NCBI GenBank assembly: GCA_963776735.1
Contig: CAVZNV010000021.1
Location: forward strand, 248,001-312,000
Origin: PALSA-612 sp963776735
Lineage (GTDB): Bacteria; Actinomycetota; Thermoleophilia; Gaiellales; Gaiellaceae
Direction of reading: 5' to 3'
Length of the DNA stretch: 64,000 nt
The notes beneath the pieces were generated by a model. It did no database searches, was not told the DNA's origin, and saw only the letters and a program-made list of their open reading frames with translations. The translations under genes and the position numbers were made by a program. Positions 25,761-34,059 of this stretch are shown one piece after another (positions within the stretch are counted from its first letter, which is position 1; each line of letters begins with the position of its first letter).

Positions 25761-27041
25761 GTGGACGGACAGATTCGGCAGCACGTTCGGTTCGTCGCGG
25801 CGCTCTTTCTCGTCTCGCTCGCGCTGCGTCCGCAGATCATCGCCGTCGCGCCGCTGATCCCGTCGATTCAGTCCGATCTCGGCATCTCCCACACCGTCGC
25901 CGGCCTCCTCGGCTCGATACCCGTCGTCTGCATGGGGCTCTTCGCGCCCGCCGCCGCGTACGTGGCCGGCTGGATCGGGCCGCGTTGGGCGATCGCCGGT
26001 TCCGTTGCGATGATCGCGGTGGGTGGTCTGCTCCGCGTTGCCGTGCCGGAGACGGCCATCCTGATCCTCCTCACCGTGCCGGTCGGAATCGGCATCGCCG
26101 TCGCCGGAACGCTCATGCCGGCAGTCGTCAAGTCGCGTCTCGCGCATCGACCGGCGTTCGGTACCGGCATCTACGCGACCGGCATCCAACTCGGCGCCGC
26201 CGTCTCGGCCGCGCTGGCGGTCCCGCTCGCGCGCCTCCACGGCGGGTGGCGGTTCTCGCTCGCCGTGTTCTCTGTTGCGGCGGCCTTGTCGGCTGCGACG
26301 TGGCTCGTCCTCGGCGGACGAGAGGACCGCTCGCCGCGTCGTGTGAAACCGCCCCGGATGCCGCTCGGGAACCCGACCGCGTGGTCGGTCTCGCTCGTGT
26401 TCGCGATGATCGCGGTTTGCTTCTACGGCCTGTCGGCCTGGCTGCCCGACGCCTACGTCGAGCACGGTTGGTCCGAGGGGCGGGCGGGCTGGCTGCTCGC
26501 GCTGGTGCAGGCTGTGACGGTACCGACCGGGCTCCTCGTCCCCTGGCTCGCCGACAGGCGTGGCTCGCGCCGCTTCTACCTGACGACCGCTGCAGCCGTG
26601 CAGATGGGCGGGCTCCTGGGCGTTCAGTTGCTTCCCGCCGGCGCCTGGCTCTGGGCCGTAGTGCTGGGAATGGGAATCGGAACGCTGTTCCCGCTGGCGA
26701 TGACGCTACCGCTCGACCTGTCCCACGATCCGGCCGCCGCGGGTGCCGTGACCGGGATGATGCTCGGCGTCGGTTACACCATCACGGGCTTCGCGCCGCT
26801 CGTGCTCGGACTCGTGCGCGATGCGACCGGCTCGTTCTCGGCGTCCCTATGGCTGATCGTCGCGATCGAGGGATGCCTGCTTGTGGCGAGCCTGCGGCTG
26901 ACGCACGAACGCCTCCACGGCAGGGGCAGTGGAAGGCGAGCCGGCGGCTACGTAAGACCGCCGGCCGCCTACCAGATCGATCAGGCAGCTGGAGCAGCAG
27001 GCACCGGTTGGGCTGCGCCCGCTCCCTTCGAGTCCCAGTAG
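25761..27041 (+). CDS. MFS transporter, CynX/NimT type
   Basis: 426-residue major facilitator with 12 hydrophobic segments. Typical features are LRPQIIAVAPLIPSIQ in the first helix region, VPVGIGIAVAGTLMPAVVK (motif near helix 4-5), a charged central loop (GGREDRSPRRVKPP), and ADRRGSRRFY after helix 8. It resembles the cyanate/2-nitroimidazole exporter-like subgroup, whose substrates are diverse. GTG 25761. The last 20 residues overlap the convergent DUF4234 gene and are low-complexity, so the 3' end may have extended into the neighbour. Confidence 0.82.
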   Translation: MDGQIRQHVRFVAALFLVSLALRPQIIAVAPLIPSIQSDLGISHTVAGLLGSIPVVCMGLFAPAAAYVAGWIGPRWAIAGSVAMIAVGGLLRVAVPETAILILLTVPVGIGIAVAGTLMPAVVKSRLAHRPAFGTGIYATGIQLGAAVSAALAVPLARLHGGWRFSLAVFSVAAALSAATWLVLGGREDRSPRRVKPPRMPLGNPTAWSVSLVFAMIAVCFYGLSAWLPDAYVEHGWSEGRAGWLLALVQAVTVPTGLLVPWLADRRGSRRFYLTTAAAVQMGGLLGVQLLPAGAWLWAVVLGMGIGTLFPLAMTLPLDLSHDPAAAGAVTGMMLGVGYTITGFAPLVLGLVRDATGSFSASLWLIVAIEGCLLVASLRLTHERLHGRGSGRRAGGYVRPPAAYQIDQAAGAAGTGWAAPAPFESQ

Positions 27042-27390
27042 CGGTTGAGCGCGCCCTGGACCTTCACGACCCAGACGATGAATCCGATCAGAGGGCAGAA
27101 ACACCCAGAACCCGGTGAGTCCCGAGACCGGGGCTTCCTGGCCGTCGCCCTTGTACATCTTTCCGACCTCCGAAGGCAGCGACGAAGTAGTTCACGATGC
27201 CGATCACGATGCCGATCACGAGGCCGATTACACCGCCGATCCCTTCGCCGCGTGTGCTTCTTCATCTCCTCGAATGTCTTGAAGTCCCAGTAGAGGAGAT
27301 AGATCCCAAGTGTGACGAGCGACATCAGGATCACGAAGACCACCCCGCGCTGTTGTCCGATCGGACCGTGTTCTGCGCCGTTGCGTTCAC
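26981..27390 (-). pseudogene. DUF4234 small membrane protein, broken by several indels
   Basis: Reading from GTG 27390 (GGGAG seven to eleven bases upstream) through several frame changes reconstructs a normal DUF4234 protein: a start VNATAQNTV, then QQRGVVFVILMSLVTLGIY and LLYWDFKTFEEMKKHT. A second helix (IGGVIGLVIGIVIGIVNYFV) follows, then KMYKGDGQEAPVSGLTG and FLPLIGFIVWVVKVQGALNR. One base seems missing near 27361, and single extra bases appear near 27248, 27170 and 27092. The three insertions cancel, so one misleading frame runs 26981-27343. Either a true pseudogene or local sequence errors. Convergent with the MFS gene, overlapping by 61 bp. Confidence 0.6.
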
Positions 27391-27482
27391 GTCACTCCCT
27401 AGTGGGTGGACGCGCTGACTCAACCATGCCTGGCGGACGGCGTCAACGTCCGGGCCGGTGCTACGAACGCCGTGTCGGACTC

Positions 27483-27517
27483 GGCCAGGTCCGAGGGACA
27501 GTCCCTCGGACCTGGCC
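27483..27517. repeat. dispersed palindrome (REP-like), copy 8, extended to 35 bp
   Basis: Exact 23-bp core at 27489-27511 with central A. The arms extend perfectly by six more bases each side (GGCCAG and CTGGCC), giving a 35-bp palindrome. It lies 44 bp downstream of the CBS gene stop. Confidence 0.92.
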
Positions 27518-27561
27518 GGAACGGTCACGGCTGTGAGATCTCGTCGATGACGTGCGCCGCC

Positions 27562-27942
27562 TTACTTCTCCTTCACCTCGTGCACGACGTCCGCCTGCGC
27601 GAGCATTCCGACGAGCATGCCGTCCTCGACCACCGGAACGCGTCGCACCTTGCGGTACGCCATGAGCTCGAGCGCCTCGTCGAGCGGCTGGTCGGGCGAC
27701 GCGTAGTACGGCTGGCTCGTCGCGATCTCGTCGACCGTCGTGCTGCTCGGATCCTTGCCTTGCGCCACCACGCGGATCGCAATGTCCCGATCGGTGACGA
27801 TGCCGATCGGCGTTCCACCGTCGACAACCGGCACCGATCCGACGTCCGCCGACTCCATCAAACGGGCCGCTGCGACGACCGAGTCGCCGCGCGAGACCGT
27901 GACCGGGTCGGACGTCATCACGTCCTGAACGTACTTGCCCAT
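27562..27942 (-). CDS. tandem CBS-domain protein
   Basis: 126 residues made of two CBS domains (about 8-60 and 72-123), the small stand-alone form that binds adenine nucleotides or similar ligands. Typical blocks are VMTSDPVTVSRGDSVVAAA, GSVPVVDGGTPIGIVTDRDI and RVPVVEDGMLVGMLAQADVV. Start ATG 27942 with GGAGGTGAG nearby upstream. It is followed by copy 8 of the palindrome. Partner and ligand unknown. Confidence 0.88.
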   Translation of the reverse strand: MGKYVQDVMTSDPVTVSRGDSVVAAARLMESADVGSVPVVDGGTPIGIVTDRDIAIRVVAQGKDPSSTTVDEIATSQPYYASPDQPLDEALELMAYRKVRRVPVVEDGMLVGMLAQADVVHEVKEK

Positions 27943-28005
27943 CGCTTCTCACCTCCGGGTCGCTTCCGGTCTGATTCCCGCGGAGAGGTCCTGTCACACC
28001 TGGGC

Positions 28006-29160
28006 TCATCGAGGTAACGGCAGGCCCGCCGTGGCCGCAAGAAGGCCGAGCGCGAGACCCGCCGCCAGAAGGATGAACGAGCTGCGACGAAGCAAGCCGA
28101 GCGCAACGGCGACTGCGATGACGAGGCCCTGCCACCACTCCTTTCCCGCCTGCGGCGAGAGCAGGACAGCCGCGCCGAAGATCGCGCCCACCGCGGCCGG
28201 CCCGGCGCCGTCCAGAAACGCCCGTGGCCCCGGCCGCGACCGAAGCTGGTCGAAGAAGGGCGCACCGGCGAGCACCATGGCGAACGAGGGCGTGAACGCC
28301 ACGACGGCGGCCAGCGCCGCGCCGGCCACTCCGGACACCGCGTAGCCGACGACGCTGACCGTCAGGACGACAGGCCCGGGAGTGAGCTGCCCCAGCGCGA
28401 CGGCGTCCGAGAACTGCGCTGACGTCAGCCAGTGATGCGAGTGAACGACGTCGTGCTGCATCAGCGGAATGATCACGAGGCCGCCGCCGAAGCTCAGACC
28501 GCCGACCTTGAAGGCGGTCCAGACGAGCGCGGGGATCTTGGCTCCGCCGGCCAGCCAGACGAGCGGAGCCGGTCCTCGCAGCCGAAGCGCGACTTCGACG
28601 ATTCCGCTTCCGAGCAGCACTGCGAGCACCCATGGGCCGACGAAGACCGTCACGAGGCAGGCGGCCAGAGCGTAGGCGATCGTCCGGAGCAGGAGCCACC
28701 CTCGCGCCTCCGCGAACCCGCGCGCGAAGCCGATGCCGGCGAACGCGACCACCACGACGACCGCGGCGGCGGCTCCGGCCGATGCGCCGCGAACGGCGTC
28801 GTTCTGCCCGTGCTCGAGGAAAAGCGCCGCCAGCGCGACGATGAGGACGAATCCCGGGACGATGAACGCGAGTCCGCCGACGACGGCGCCGCGGACGCCC
28901 GCCACCGCTCGGGCGCAGAAGATCGCGAGCTGCGTGGAAGCCGGACCGGGGAGGAGGCTCGTGGCCGCGACCGCGTCCTGGAACTCGCGGGCGGTCAGCC
29001 AGCGCTCGCGTTCGACCATCATCTCCCGTAGGAGGGCCGTGTGAGCCTGCGGCCCGCCGACGCCGAGGACACCGAGCCGTCCCCAGCGGGCGAGAACGCC
29101 GCGCAGGTCCAGGCGGTCCCGGCTGTCAGGCGGCCTGGCCGGCGGAGCGGAAGAGCTCAA
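28006..29160 (-). CDS. chrA: ChrA-family chromate/anion transporter
   Basis: 384-residue, two-domain (long-chain) CHR transporter with about ten helices. The first half carries LGVLGVGGPQAHTALLREMM and LLPGPASTQLAIF; the second half repeats the motif as GGLSFGGGLVIIPLM and LGQLTPGPVVLT. The family exports chromate or related oxyanions. Start is taken as TTG 29160, which overlaps the epimerase stop by 35 bp; a later start would cut into the first CHR domain. It is 60 bp upstream of the CBS gene. Confidence 0.88.
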   Translation of the reverse strand: MSSSAPPARPPDSRDRLDLRGVLARWGRLGVLGVGGPQAHTALLREMMVERERWLTAREFQDAVAATSLLPGPASTQLAIFCARAVAGVRGAVVGGLAFIVPGFVLIVALAALFLEHGQNDAVRGASAGAAAAVVVVVAFAGIGFARGFAEARGWLLLRTIAYALAACLVTVFVGPWVLAVLLGSGIVEVALRLRGPAPLVWLAGGAKIPALVWTAFKVGGLSFGGGLVIIPLMQHDVVHSHHWLTSAQFSDAVALGQLTPGPVVLTVSVVGYAVSGVAGAALAAVVAFTPSFAMVLAGAPFFDQLRSRPGPRAFLDGAGPAAVGAIFGAAVLLSPQAGKEWWQGLVIAVAVALGLLRRSSFILLAAGLALGLLAATAGLPLPR

Positions 29161-30034
29161 TCGTCTCCTGCACGGCGGTGCCGAGCGGTGTCGTGGGTGC
29201 GTCGAGCCGCTCTCCGGGTAGCTGCTCCGGGAACGGCAGGGCGACGTCGTCGAAGTCGATTCGGCCTCGTGACTCCGGCGCGGCCGCCTCGATCGCGGCG
29301 ACGACGTCGCTCATGTGCACGGGCTTGCCGGGGAAGTCGTACGCAAACGAGCCGGCGGCGCCTGATCGCGCAGCCGAGACGAAGCCGCGGGCGACGTCGG
29401 GGGCATAGTGCAGCTCGGACGTGCCTCCGAAGGCGATCCGGTACGGCTCGCCCCTGGCCGCGGCGGCCATGGCCAGCGTCGGGCCCGAGGTGAGGCCCTG
29501 GTCGCGGCCGGGGCCGAAGACGACGTACGGGCGGATGCCGACGCTGGCCAGGCCCTCGTCCGTCCAGTAGACGCGCCCCGTCTCTTCGTTCGCGATCTTG
29601 AAGACGCCGTAGAGCGTGCGCGGGGCCCGCTCGCCGTGCTCGTCGTACACCGCGGCGGTGCTCGCGTACGCGATCGGCGTAGCGAGGCCGTGCCGACGGG
29701 CGGCCTCGAAGACGTTCACGGTGCCGGCGACGTTGACGCGCGCGCCGAGCGGGGGATTCGCCTTGACGAACGGCACCTGAAGTGCTGCGAGATGGACGAT
29801 GTGCGTGATCTCGTGCTCGGCGAGCGTGCGCTCGAGCTGGTCGAGATCGGTGACGTCGCCCCGGACGAACCGGATCGCGGCGAGCTCCTCGGGCGAGGCG
29901 ACGAGGCGGAGTCGGTGGTCGTCCTCTCCGAGGTCGTACGCGACGACCGCGGCGCCGTCTCGGACGAGCAGGGCGGCCGCCCAGGCACCGATGCACCCGC
30001 GCGCGCCCGTCACGAGGAACCGCTCGGCGATCAC
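29126..30034 (-). CDS. NAD-dependent epimerase/dehydratase (extended SDR)
   Basis: 302 residues. Rossmann motif TGARGCIG (residues 9-16), acidic NAD-binding Asp in VVAYDLGEDD, GDVTDLDQL, AALQVPFVKANP, YASTAAVYDEHG and the catalytic YGVFK (Y-x-x-x-K). Related to UDP-sugar 4-epimerases and uronate dehydrogenases, short form. Start GTG 30034, no strong ribosome site. Downstream it overlaps chrA; upstream lie two palindromes and the aldehyde dehydrogenase gene on the same strand. A sugar-acid role would fit the 30162/31622 pair, but this is context only. Confidence 0.82.
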   Translation of the reverse strand: MIAERFLVTGARGCIGAWAAALLVRDGAAVVAYDLGEDDHRLRLVASPEELAAIRFVRGDVTDLDQLERTLAEHEITHIVHLAALQVPFVKANPPLGARVNVAGTVNVFEAARRHGLATPIAYASTAAVYDEHGERAPRTLYGVFKIANEETGRVYWTDEGLASVGIRPYVVFGPGRDQGLTSGPTLAMAAAARGEPYRIAFGGTSELHYAPDVARGFVSAARSGAAGSFAYDFPGKPVHMSDVVAAIEAAAPESRGRIDFDDVALPFPEQLPGERLDAPTTPLGTAVQETIELFRSAGQAA

Positions 30035-30055
30035 GGCCTCGTCCCGTACAGCCGT

Positions 30056-30078
30056 GTCCGAGGGACAGTCCCTCGGAC
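30056..30078. repeat. dispersed 23-bp palindrome (REP-like), copy 9
   Basis: Exact copy, central A, 21 bp upstream of the epimerase start, within a co-directional minus-strand run of genes. Confidence 0.9.
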
Positions 30079-30110
30079 CTGTCCGTGGACGCCACGGCTG
30101 GGTCGGCCGT

Positions 30111-30133
30111 GTCCGAGGGACAGTCCCTCGGCC
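30111..30133. repeat. dispersed palindrome (REP-like), copy 10, variant
   Basis: One mismatch at the right end (GTCCCTCGGCC), central A. Outer flanks GGCCGT and ACGGCC pair with each other. It lies 28 bp downstream of the aldehyde dehydrogenase stop. Confidence 0.82.
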
Positions 30134-30161
30134 ACGGCCGGAATCGGCGCGGCCGTCCGGG

Positions 30162-31625
30162 TCACACGTCCTCGTAGACGGTCACGAGCTCGGTGTAGAA
30201 CTCGATCGCGGCCCGGCCCTGCTCGTGCGGGCCGAAGCCGGAGCTCTTCACCCCGCCGAACGGGACATGGACGTCGGCGCCGGCGGTCTGTCCGTTCACA
30301 CGCACGATGCCCGCCTCGATCTGCTGGACGAACGTCCGTGCCGCTGCGAGGCTGGACGTGAACATCGACGCCGACAGCCCGTACTCGACCGCGTTTGCCC
30401 GCCGCAGCGCCTCGTCCAGCGACTCGAAGCGGTACAGCGACGTGACCGGGCCGAACACCTCCTCGCAGGACAGGAAGGCGTCGTCGGCGAGCCCCTCGAA
30501 CAGCGTCGGCGCGAGCAGGTACGCCTCGTCGTCGATCCGCTCGCCGCCGGCGAGCAGCGCCCCGCCGTCCGCCCGGCCCTTCTCGATCCCCGCCAGCACC
30601 TCCTCGAGCTGCGACTCGTTGACGATCGGCCCGACCTCGGTCGCCGGATCCGTCGGATCGCCGACGACGCCGCGCTCCATCCGCTCCAGCAGCAGTCGCC
30701 GAAACTCGTCGTACGCCGGCGCCTCGACGAGGATCCGCCGCGTCGCCGTGCACTTCTGGCCGGCCGACCAGAACGCGCCCGCGTATGCCGCCTCGGCCGC
30801 GCGGCCCAGGTCCGCGTCCGCCATGACGATCAGGGGGTTGTGCCCGCCTAGCTCGAGCTGCACGCGCTTGCCGAGCTGCGTCGCTTCGTTCCGAACCTGC
30901 AGGCCGACCGCAACCGAGCCGGTGAAGGAGATCGCGCGCACGAGCGGGTGCTCGACGAGCGGCGTGCCGACCGTCGACCCGCGCCCGACCACGACGTTGA
31001 ACGCGCCCGCAGGCACACCGCCCTCCTCGAGACACGCCGCGAGGTGCAAGCCGGTGAGCGGCGCCTCCTGCGCCAGCTTCATCACGACCGTGTTCCCGTA
31101 CGCCAGCGCCGGCGCCGCTTTCCACATCGGGATCGCGGCCGGGAAGTTCCAGGGCGTGATCAGCCCGACAACGCCGAGCGGTCGCCGCATCGTGTACGCG
31201 ACGCTGCCCGTCGCCGCCTGTTCGTACCGCTGCCCCGTCTCCCGCAGCCCCTCTCCGGCGAAGAAGCGCAGGATCTGCGCCATCCGCGCCGCTTCCAGCC
31301 GGGCCTCGCGGATCGGCTTGCCCATCTCCAGCGTCATGTCCTGCGCGATCTGCTCGACCCGCCGGTCGACGGCATCCGCCGCTTTCCGCAGCACCTCGCC
31401 TCGCGCGGCGGCCGGCAGCCGCGACCACGCGGGGAACGCGGAGGCCGCCGCCAGGCACGCGTCGTCGACGTCCGTCCCGTCCGAGGCCGGGAACTCGCCG
31501 ATCGACTCCGACGGCCGCCACGGACCGTGCTTCTCGTACGTGCCACCTCCTCGGCTCGGCCGCCACTCGCCGCCGACGAAGTTGGCGAAGGCGGGCCGGG
31601 CCGGTGCTTCCAGGACGTCGGTCAT
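30162..31625 (-). CDS. aldehyde dehydrogenase (semialdehyde type)
   Basis: 487-residue NAD(P)-dependent aldehyde dehydrogenase. Motifs: ITPWNFPAAIPMWK (cofactor and Asn), VQLELGGHNPLIVM (general base Glu), WSAGQKCTATRRILVE (nucleophile Cys) and CEEVFGPVTSLYRF. The sequence resembles alpha-ketoglutaric semialdehyde dehydrogenases. ATG 31625 overlaps the stop of the FAH-family gene (ATGA), so the two are co-translated. That pairing is what is expected for the last two steps of oxidative pentose degradation: dehydration of a 2-keto-3-deoxy acid and oxidation of alpha-ketoglutaric semialdehyde. The substrate assignment is inference. Confidence 0.85.
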   Translation of the reverse strand: MTDVLEAPARPAFANFVGGEWRPSRGGGTYEKHGPWRPSESIGEFPASDGTDVDDACLAAASAFPAWSRLPAAARGEVLRKAADAVDRRVEQIAQDMTLEMGKPIREARLEAARMAQILRFFAGEGLRETGQRYEQAATGSVAYTMRRPLGVVGLITPWNFPAAIPMWKAAPALAYGNTVVMKLAQEAPLTGLHLAACLEEGGVPAGAFNVVVGRGSTVGTPLVEHPLVRAISFTGSVAVGLQVRNEATQLGKRVQLELGGHNPLIVMADADLGRAAEAAYAGAFWSAGQKCTATRRILVEAPAYDEFRRLLLERMERGVVGDPTDPATEVGPIVNESQLEEVLAGIEKGRADGGALLAGGERIDDEAYLLAPTLFEGLADDAFLSCEEVFGPVTSLYRFESLDEALRRANAVEYGLSASMFTSSLAAARTFVQQIEAGIVRVNGQTAGADVHVPFGGVKSSGFGPHEQGRAAIEFYTELVTVYEDV

Positions 31626-32425
31626 TCGCGGGTCTCCTCTGTCATCAGGTCGGCGGCGCGGCCGACGGGGTTCACGAGCGTTCCGATGCCGGGCACGTGG
31701 ATCTCGACGCGCTGCCCCGGGCGCAGCGTGAAGTCGTCCGGGGGAACGAGCCCGGTGCCGGTCAGCAGCACGCTTCCGGCCGGCACGGGATTGTCGCGGC
31801 GCAGCCACTCGACGAGCTCGTCGAACGACCGCTGCATGCGCGCGGTCGACGTCTCGCCGGCGAACAGCTCCTCGCCGTCCGCGCCGACGATCCGCATCTG
31901 GATCAGGAACACGGGCGGGACGGCGTCCGCGGCGAGCACCGCCGGGCCGAGCGCGCACGCACCGGCGAAGAGCTTGGCCTGGGGGAGGTAGAGCGGGTTC
32001 TCGCCCTCGATCGCCCGCGAGGACACGTCGTTGCCAATCGTGTAGCCCGTGACCGCGCCGCCTTCGCCGAGCACGAGCCCGATCTCCGGCTCCGGCACGT
32101 CCCAGGACGAGTCGGCGCGCACGCCGATCGGGCGCCCAGGCCCGACCGTCCTGCGGCACGCGGCGTCCTTCAGGAACAGCTCGGGCCGCTCGGCGTCGTA
32201 GACGAGCGTGTAGACGTCCTTGACCGTGCTCTCCTCCACACGTGCGTCGCGGCTGCGCTCGTACGTGACGCCTGCGCACCACACCTCGGGCGGCTCGACC
32301 GGGAGCAGCAGCTCGTACGGAGGCGGCAGCTCGAGCGTCCCGGCATCGACAGGCTCGACCGGCAGCTCGTCGACGGTGGTCTCGACGATCCCGCCGGGGC
32401 CGCGGAAACGGACGTGTCTCGTCAC
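31622..32425 (-). CDS. FAH-fold 2-keto-3-deoxy sugar-acid dehydratase-like protein
   Basis: 267 residues from GTG 32425 (TTG 32446 is an alternative that would overlap the divergent ankyrin gene). C-terminal FAH fold with VPEPEIGLVLG (metal Glu pair), TIGNDVSSRAIEGENPLY (metal Asp), LPQAKLFAGACALGP and LLTGTGLVPPDDF. The wider N-terminal segment (GVTYERSRDARVEES) is characteristic of the 2-dehydro-3-deoxy-D-arabinonate/xylonate dehydratase subgroup rather than of fumarylacetoacetases. Followed with ATGA overlap by the semialdehyde dehydrogenase, which supports a Weimberg-like role. Confidence 0.75.
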   Translation of the reverse strand: MTRHVRFRGPGGIVETTVDELPVEPVDAGTLELPPPYELLLPVEPPEVWCAGVTYERSRDARVEESTVKDVYTLVYDAERPELFLKDAACRRTVGPGRPIGVRADSSWDVPEPEIGLVLGEGGAVTGYTIGNDVSSRAIEGENPLYLPQAKLFAGACALGPAVLAADAVPPVFLIQMRIVGADGEELFAGETSTARMQRSFDELVEWLRRDNPVPAGSVLLTGTGLVPPDDFTLRPGQRVEIHVPGIGTLVNPVGRAADLMTEETRE

Positions 32426-32436
32426 GTGCCAATCGT

Positions 32437-33198
32437 ATGCTGGCAAGCGCTGTGGAATCGCTGGTCGAAGCCGTCGCCGCCGGAGACGTCGACGCCGTCG
32501 CAGCCTTGCTCGGAGAGGGGCTGCCCGCGGACAGCCGCCACGAGGGCTCGACGGCTCTCTACCGGGCGGCCGTCGCGGGCGAGGCCCAGCTCGCCGAGCT
32601 GCTCCTCGTCGCCGGCGCCGATCCCGACCTCCGCAGCGGCGGCGAGAGCGAAGGTACGCCGCTTTGCGCCGCGTCCTGCTGGGGATTCGACGAGATTGTT
32701 CAGGCGCTCCTCGCCCACGGGGCGAACCCGAACCTGTCGGAGGACGAGTCGTGGACGCCGCTGCGCTGGGCCGCCGCGCACGGGCACGCGGACATCGTCC
32801 GCCGGTTGCTCGCCGCGGGCGCCGATCCCGACCTGCGCGCTCCGATCGGCGACGCGGCGCGGCGCGGATCGCTCGCAGCCGCGAGAGCGTTGCTCGAGTA
32901 CGGCGCGAATCCGAACGAGCCCGACCTCGAGGGCAACACGGCGCTCGAGCTCGCGGAATGGTGGGTGGGTCGTGACGTCGAGGGCGAGCTCGTCGCCCGG
33001 GTCGAGCTGCTCGTCGGGACGCTCGAGCACGGCCGCCGCGGCGGTGAGATCACCGTCACGCGGGCTCCGCGTCAGGACGGCACCGAACTCGTATCGGTTC
33101 GCGTGGTCTTCCCGGATGGTGCCGAGACCGGCTCGGAGGTCGAAACCGGCCACGAGCGCATCGTTGCGCTCCTCAGGTCACGCAAGCTGCCTGAATAA
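32437..33198 (+). CDS. ankyrin-repeat protein
   Basis: 253 residues with four or five ankyrin repeats over about residues 8-175. Repeat cores are VDAVAALLGEGLPAD, AQLAELLLVAGADPDLR, DEIVQALLAHGANPNLS, ADIVRRLLAAGADPDL and AAARALLEYGANPNEP. A 75-residue non-repeat C-terminal part of beta character follows. Soluble and no signal peptide, so a cytosolic interaction protein. ATG 32437 or GTG 32452 could be the start. Divergent from the FAH-family gene with almost no intergenic space. Confidence 0.82.
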   Translation: MLASAVESLVEAVAAGDVDAVAALLGEGLPADSRHEGSTALYRAAVAGEAQLAELLLVAGADPDLRSGGESEGTPLCAASCWGFDEIVQALLAHGANPNLSEDESWTPLRWAAAHGHADIVRRLLAAGADPDLRAPIGDAARRGSLAAARALLEYGANPNEPDLEGNTALELAEWWVGRDVEGELVARVELLVGTLEHGRRGGEITVTRAPRQDGTELVSVRVVFPDGAETGSEVETGHERIVALLRSRKLPE

Positions 33199-33312
33199 CT
33201 CGCCGCCGACGAGGCAGATCGAGCGGTCGCAGCGCGGCCGCGTGACGAGCTGGCGTCACAGTCGTGAGCCGCAGGGCCGGATTGGCCCGAGGCCTTCACG
33301 GCTGAGGCTAGG

Positions 33313-34035
33313 TCAGTACACGGCCCTTCCTCCCGAGATGTCGTATACGGCCCCGGTCGAGAAGGTGCACTCGTCGCTCGCGAGCCAGCAGATCAGCGCG
33401 GCGACTTCCTCGGCCGTGCCGGTGCGGCCGAGCGGGATCCGCTCGACCATGTAGCCGACGTGCTCCGGGGAGAGCCCGTCCAGGATCGGTGTCTCGATCA
33501 CGGCGGGCGCGATGCAGTTCACGAGCACGCCGGTCTGCGCGAGGTCCTTGCCGAGCGCCTTCGCCAGCCCGATCACCGCCGCCTTCGACGCCGAGTAGGC
33601 GGGCGCCATCGGGTTGCCTTCCTTCCCGGCGATCGACGAGAGCAGCACGATGCGCCCGTAGCCGCGCTCGACCATGCCGGGGACGACGGCCCGACAGACG
33701 TAGAACGAGCCGTCGGTGTTGACGGACATGACGTGGCGCCACTCCTCGTCGGACGTGTCGGCGGTACGAACGGACTCGCCGGGCACGCCGGCCGAGTTGA
33801 CGAGGATGTCGAGGCCACCGAGGTCGGCTTCGGCCGTCCGCACGGCGTCGCTGACCTGGGCGGAATCGGACACGTCCGCTTCGAGCGCGAGCCAGTCCCC
33901 GTCGGCGGCCTCCCGGTCGAGCACCGCGACGCGCGCGCCGGCGGCGCTGAGCCTCTGCGCCGCAGCAAGTCCGATGCCGCTCGCGCCGCCCGTGACGAGC
34001 GCCCGCCGCCCGGTGAAGTCGTAAGTCGCTCCCAC
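33313..34035 (-). CDS. short-chain dehydrogenase/reductase (SDR)
   Basis: 240-residue classical SDR. TGGASGIG cofactor motif (residues 15-22), VLDREAADGD with the Asp that favours NAD(H), NSAGVPG, SSIAGKEGNPMAP with the catalytic Ser, YSASK (Tyr/Lys) and IAPAVIETPIL. Start is the GTG at 34035. Divergent from the diol dehydratase genes. A role in oxidising a hydroxy-acid or polyol is likely, but the exact substrate is not readable. Confidence 0.85.
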   Translation of the reverse strand: MGATYDFTGRRALVTGGASGIGLAAAQRLSAAGARVAVLDREAADGDWLALEADVSDSAQVSDAVRTAEADLGGLDILVNSAGVPGESVRTADTSDEEWRHVMSVNTDGSFYVCRAVVPGMVERGYGRIVLLSSIAGKEGNPMAPAYSASKAAVIGLAKALGKDLAQTGVLVNCIAPAVIETPILDGLSPEHVGYMVERIPLGRTGTAEEVAALICWLASDECTFSTGAVYDISGGRAVY

Positions 34036-34059
34036 CTGCCTACCTTAAGCTCTGAGCCG

